Shown piece by piece: positions 33,401-34,051 of a DNA stretch of 34,051 nt (position 1 is the stretch's first letter; every line of letters begins with the position of its first letter). The translations under genes were made by a program, and so were the position numbers. Below the pieces are notes generated by a model. That model saw only the letters and a program-made list of their open reading frames with translations, was not told the origin of the DNA and ran no database searches. Origin of the DNA: Bacteroidia bacterium (GTDB lineage Bacteria; Bacteroidota; Bacteroidia; Bacteroidales; Prolixibacteraceae); contig JANYJT010000176.1 in NCBI GenBank assembly GCA_025358395.1, positions 1 to 34,051 on the forward strand. The letters run 5' to 3'.

Positions 33401-33564
33401 GGTGCGCCCGGCGGATGCCCTACTTCCAATCTGTAAGCGGTAGTGATAAATTCACCACAGTCCCAAAAACTGGCAGTTGGTTCTATTGTCAGTAAATAGA
33501 CAACAGCGGCAATCAAAAAAATTCCCCATCCAACAACCGTGTTGTAAAACTTGAATGTTCTCAT
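30421..33564 (-). CDS. DUF2723 / GT117 family membrane glycosyltransferase-like protein
   Basis: 1047 residues. About twelve membrane helices occupy the first 630 residues, then a soluble C-terminal part of roughly 420 (about 630-1047) that probably faces the periplasm. The N-terminal WDCGEF (34-39) with Asp35 and Glu38, followed by HPPGAPLF, is the hallmark of DUF2723, now grouped with GT117 and related to TMEM260 O-mannosyltransferase. It probably transfers a sugar from a lipid donor to an exported protein in the envelope; the acceptor is unknown. The C-terminal region has TPR-like helices near 900-1000. Start: ATG at 33564, which gives the standard N-terminal helix. Confidence 0.85.
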   Translation of the reverse strand: MRTFKFYNTVVGWGIFLIAAVVYLLTIEPTASFWDCGEFITTAYRLEVGHPPGAPLFMILGRIFTMFAMSTSQIPVMVNIMSALASAFTILFLFWSITHLAKKIIVTGKSETFPELIVILGAGAVGALAYTFSDTFWFSAVEGEVYGTSSLFTALVFWAILKWENEADEPYANRWIILICYLIGLSIGVHLLNLLAIPAIAFVYYFRKYEPTRNGILIAAGLSFFILGVMIWMVIPGIVVVASWFELLFVNGIGLPYNSGVIIYLIALTAGICYGIVYTHRHKKVVANTVLICLSVIVIGYSSYAMTVIRSSANPPMDQNNPDNVFSLLSYLNRDQYGSRPLGYGQYYNAPLDSKDPYIQGSPSYIMRKGKYVIAEYKQSPNYDSRFCTIFPRMYSSNPEHVQEYKNWAGIKGTPIQATNRQGEPETLMKPTFGENLQFFFTYQVGFMYLRYFLWNFSGRQNDVQGSGGILNGNWITGINFLDAIRLGDQNHLPPTLGANKAKNAYYMLPFILGLMGMFFQYQSGKKGKQDFAVVMLLFFMTGLAIVIYLNQDPLQPRERDYAYAGSFYAFAIWIGLGVLAIYDLLKRFSAGTISAIVATVVSLFAVPVLMASENWDDHDRSGRYTARDFGGNYLQTCAPNAIIFTNGDNDTFPLWYAQEVEGIRTDVRVCNLSYLQTDWYIDQMRKKYYESDPLPIKFTEDQVVQGTRDIVYVLDQLKRPVNLNEALEFIRSEDPATKLQQADNSSFLPSKQLYFPVDKKAVLASGTVDAKDDSLIVDKLDINLTSNYISKDEMIILDIINNNKWKRPIYFAVTVGREKYLNLQEYFQAEGFAYRLVPIKTKVKEGQIGRVSSNLMYNNIINKFKWGNMNDPKVYLDENNMRMSMNIRNNFVRLADQLVVEGKTDSAVAVLDRCNELVPNKKVPYNYFNLLMAEAYYKAAQYDMQKMGKERTSMEVNMLPAAVKKGNEVVKQMVENNEQEILYYLSLEPKFRDSVSDDMQRAFYLLQELGVITEKYGEKDLSKEINTKLTKMFSVIQPDIRNGAPK

Positions 33565-33918
33565 CCTTAAAATATTAATCTTTCACTAAAAGTAACAAAA
33601 AACGGTGAAATTGCCAGTAGACCATCTCACCATGACTTGCTTCAAAAATGATGCACAAATCTTTGCGAAGATATAAAATCTTTGTCCACAGACTAAAGGG
33701 TTTACAATGGAACTAAAAGGTTTTAACATAATTTATTAACCTGCATTCAAAATAATGCCAAATAGATATATCAATTTATTCTTCAGATAACTTAATAGCT
33801 TATTTTGAGGTGTTTCTGGATAAAATCGAAAGATTTCCTGTTCTTTTTCAGATTTATATTGGCAGGAAAAAAAAACTTCGTATTTTTGCGCGGTCTTAAA
33901 TGATAAGACAACTTTGAT
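33565..33918. other. intergenic region upstream of tRNA-Gln
   Basis: 354 bases, AT-rich. Apart from the tRNA promoter I see no gene, repeat or RNA structure. Two AATCTTTG strings (near 33656 and 33678) resemble -7 elements with one mismatch. Confidence 0.5.
33859..33888 (+). promoter_or_regulatory. promoter of tRNA-Gln
   Basis: TTGG (33859-33862), 18-base spacer, TATTTTTG (33881-33888), an exact TAnnTTTG. Transcription would begin near 33895, about 24 bases before the tRNA. Confidence 0.75.
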
Positions 33919-33991
33919 TGACCCGTGGTGTAATTGGCAACACGTCTGATTTTGGTTCAGAAGAGTTCTAGTTCGAGCCTAGACGGGTCAA
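33919..33991 (+). tRNA. tRNA-Gln (anticodon TTG)
   Basis: 73 bases with a full cloverleaf. The acceptor stem TGACCCG pairs with CGGGTCA (33984-33990); the D stem is GTGT/ACAC, the anticodon stem TCTGA/TCAGA with loop TTTTGGT, and the T stem TCTAG/CTAGA with loop TTCGAGC. The anticodon is TTG (33952-33954), reading CAA. Base 73 is A and CCA is not encoded. Confidence 0.96.
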
Positions 33992-34001
33992 CAAGAAAAT
34001 C

Positions 34002-34038
34002 AATCACTTGCAATTTGTTTTGTAGGTGATTTTTTTTT
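34002..34038 (+). terminator. Rho-independent terminator after tRNA-Gln
   Basis: A 12-bp stem (34002-34013 with 34020-34031, including two G-T pairs) with a 6-base loop is followed directly by a T-tract (34032-34038). Confidence 0.85.
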
Positions 34039-34051
34039 GTAGTGAGGTTTG

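Overview
The window looks like the chromosome of a member of the Bacteroidota, probably a Bacteroidales or Marinilabiliales-type bacterium. The evidence is a TonB-dependent receptor end, several promoters matching the Bacteroidota pattern (TTTG about 20 bases ahead of TAnnTTTG), ExbB/ExbD, a GT117-type DUF2723 protein, and envelope proteins typical of that phylum. The species cannot be named from the sequence.

Region by region. (1) 1-1165: the 3' end of a TonB-dependent outer-membrane receptor on the + strand. (2) 1263-10641: a minus-strand run of envelope genes. These are a large ABCG-like ABC transporter, a lipoprotein, a secreted protein combining a zinc metallopeptidase, a propeller-like region and a likely outer-membrane barrel, a membrane-anchored protein of unknown function, and a PrsW-like intramembrane protease. 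(3) 10710-14386: a compact minus-strand signalling operon with a periplasmic NMT1/THI5-like binding protein, a membrane sensor with a SpoIIE/PP2C phosphatase, an RsbW-type kinase and a STAS antagonist. No sigma factor or ABC permease is encoded beside it. (4) 14646-20926: a GC-richer block for DNA damage tolerance, with an SRAP/HMCES-type protein, a short DnaE polymerase, a Y-family polymerase, and a divergent LexA-like XRE/S24 repressor. (5) 20946-21598: a HigB/HigA toxin-antitoxin pair. (6) 21647-25742: oligopeptidase B and a GDYXXLXY/DUF2157 membrane pair. (7) 26046-28400: an MMPL/RND exporter on the + strand. (8) 28424-33564: ExbD and ExbB, a polysaccharide deacetylase and a DUF2723 glycosyltransferase, all on the minus strand. 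(9) 33919-33991: tRNA-Gln(TTG) with a promoter and a terminator.

How the genes work together. The signalling operon should read an extracytoplasmic cue through the sensor phosphatase, which would dephosphorylate the STAS protein and release whatever the RsbW-like kinase holds. In the damage-tolerance block the S24 repressor probably self-cleaves after DNA damage and releases dinB-dnaE from the shared 95-base control region.

Between genes there are three unusual arrays of short tandem words (7-8 bases). Two are mirrored by inverted copies on the far side of a core, and the third sits beside a perfect 15-bp palindrome that supplies the dinB stop codon. Other perfect palindromes lie at the higBA promoter and across the two stop codons of the MMPL/ExbD convergent pair. 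No CRISPR array, insertion sequence, rRNA or riboswitch was recognised.
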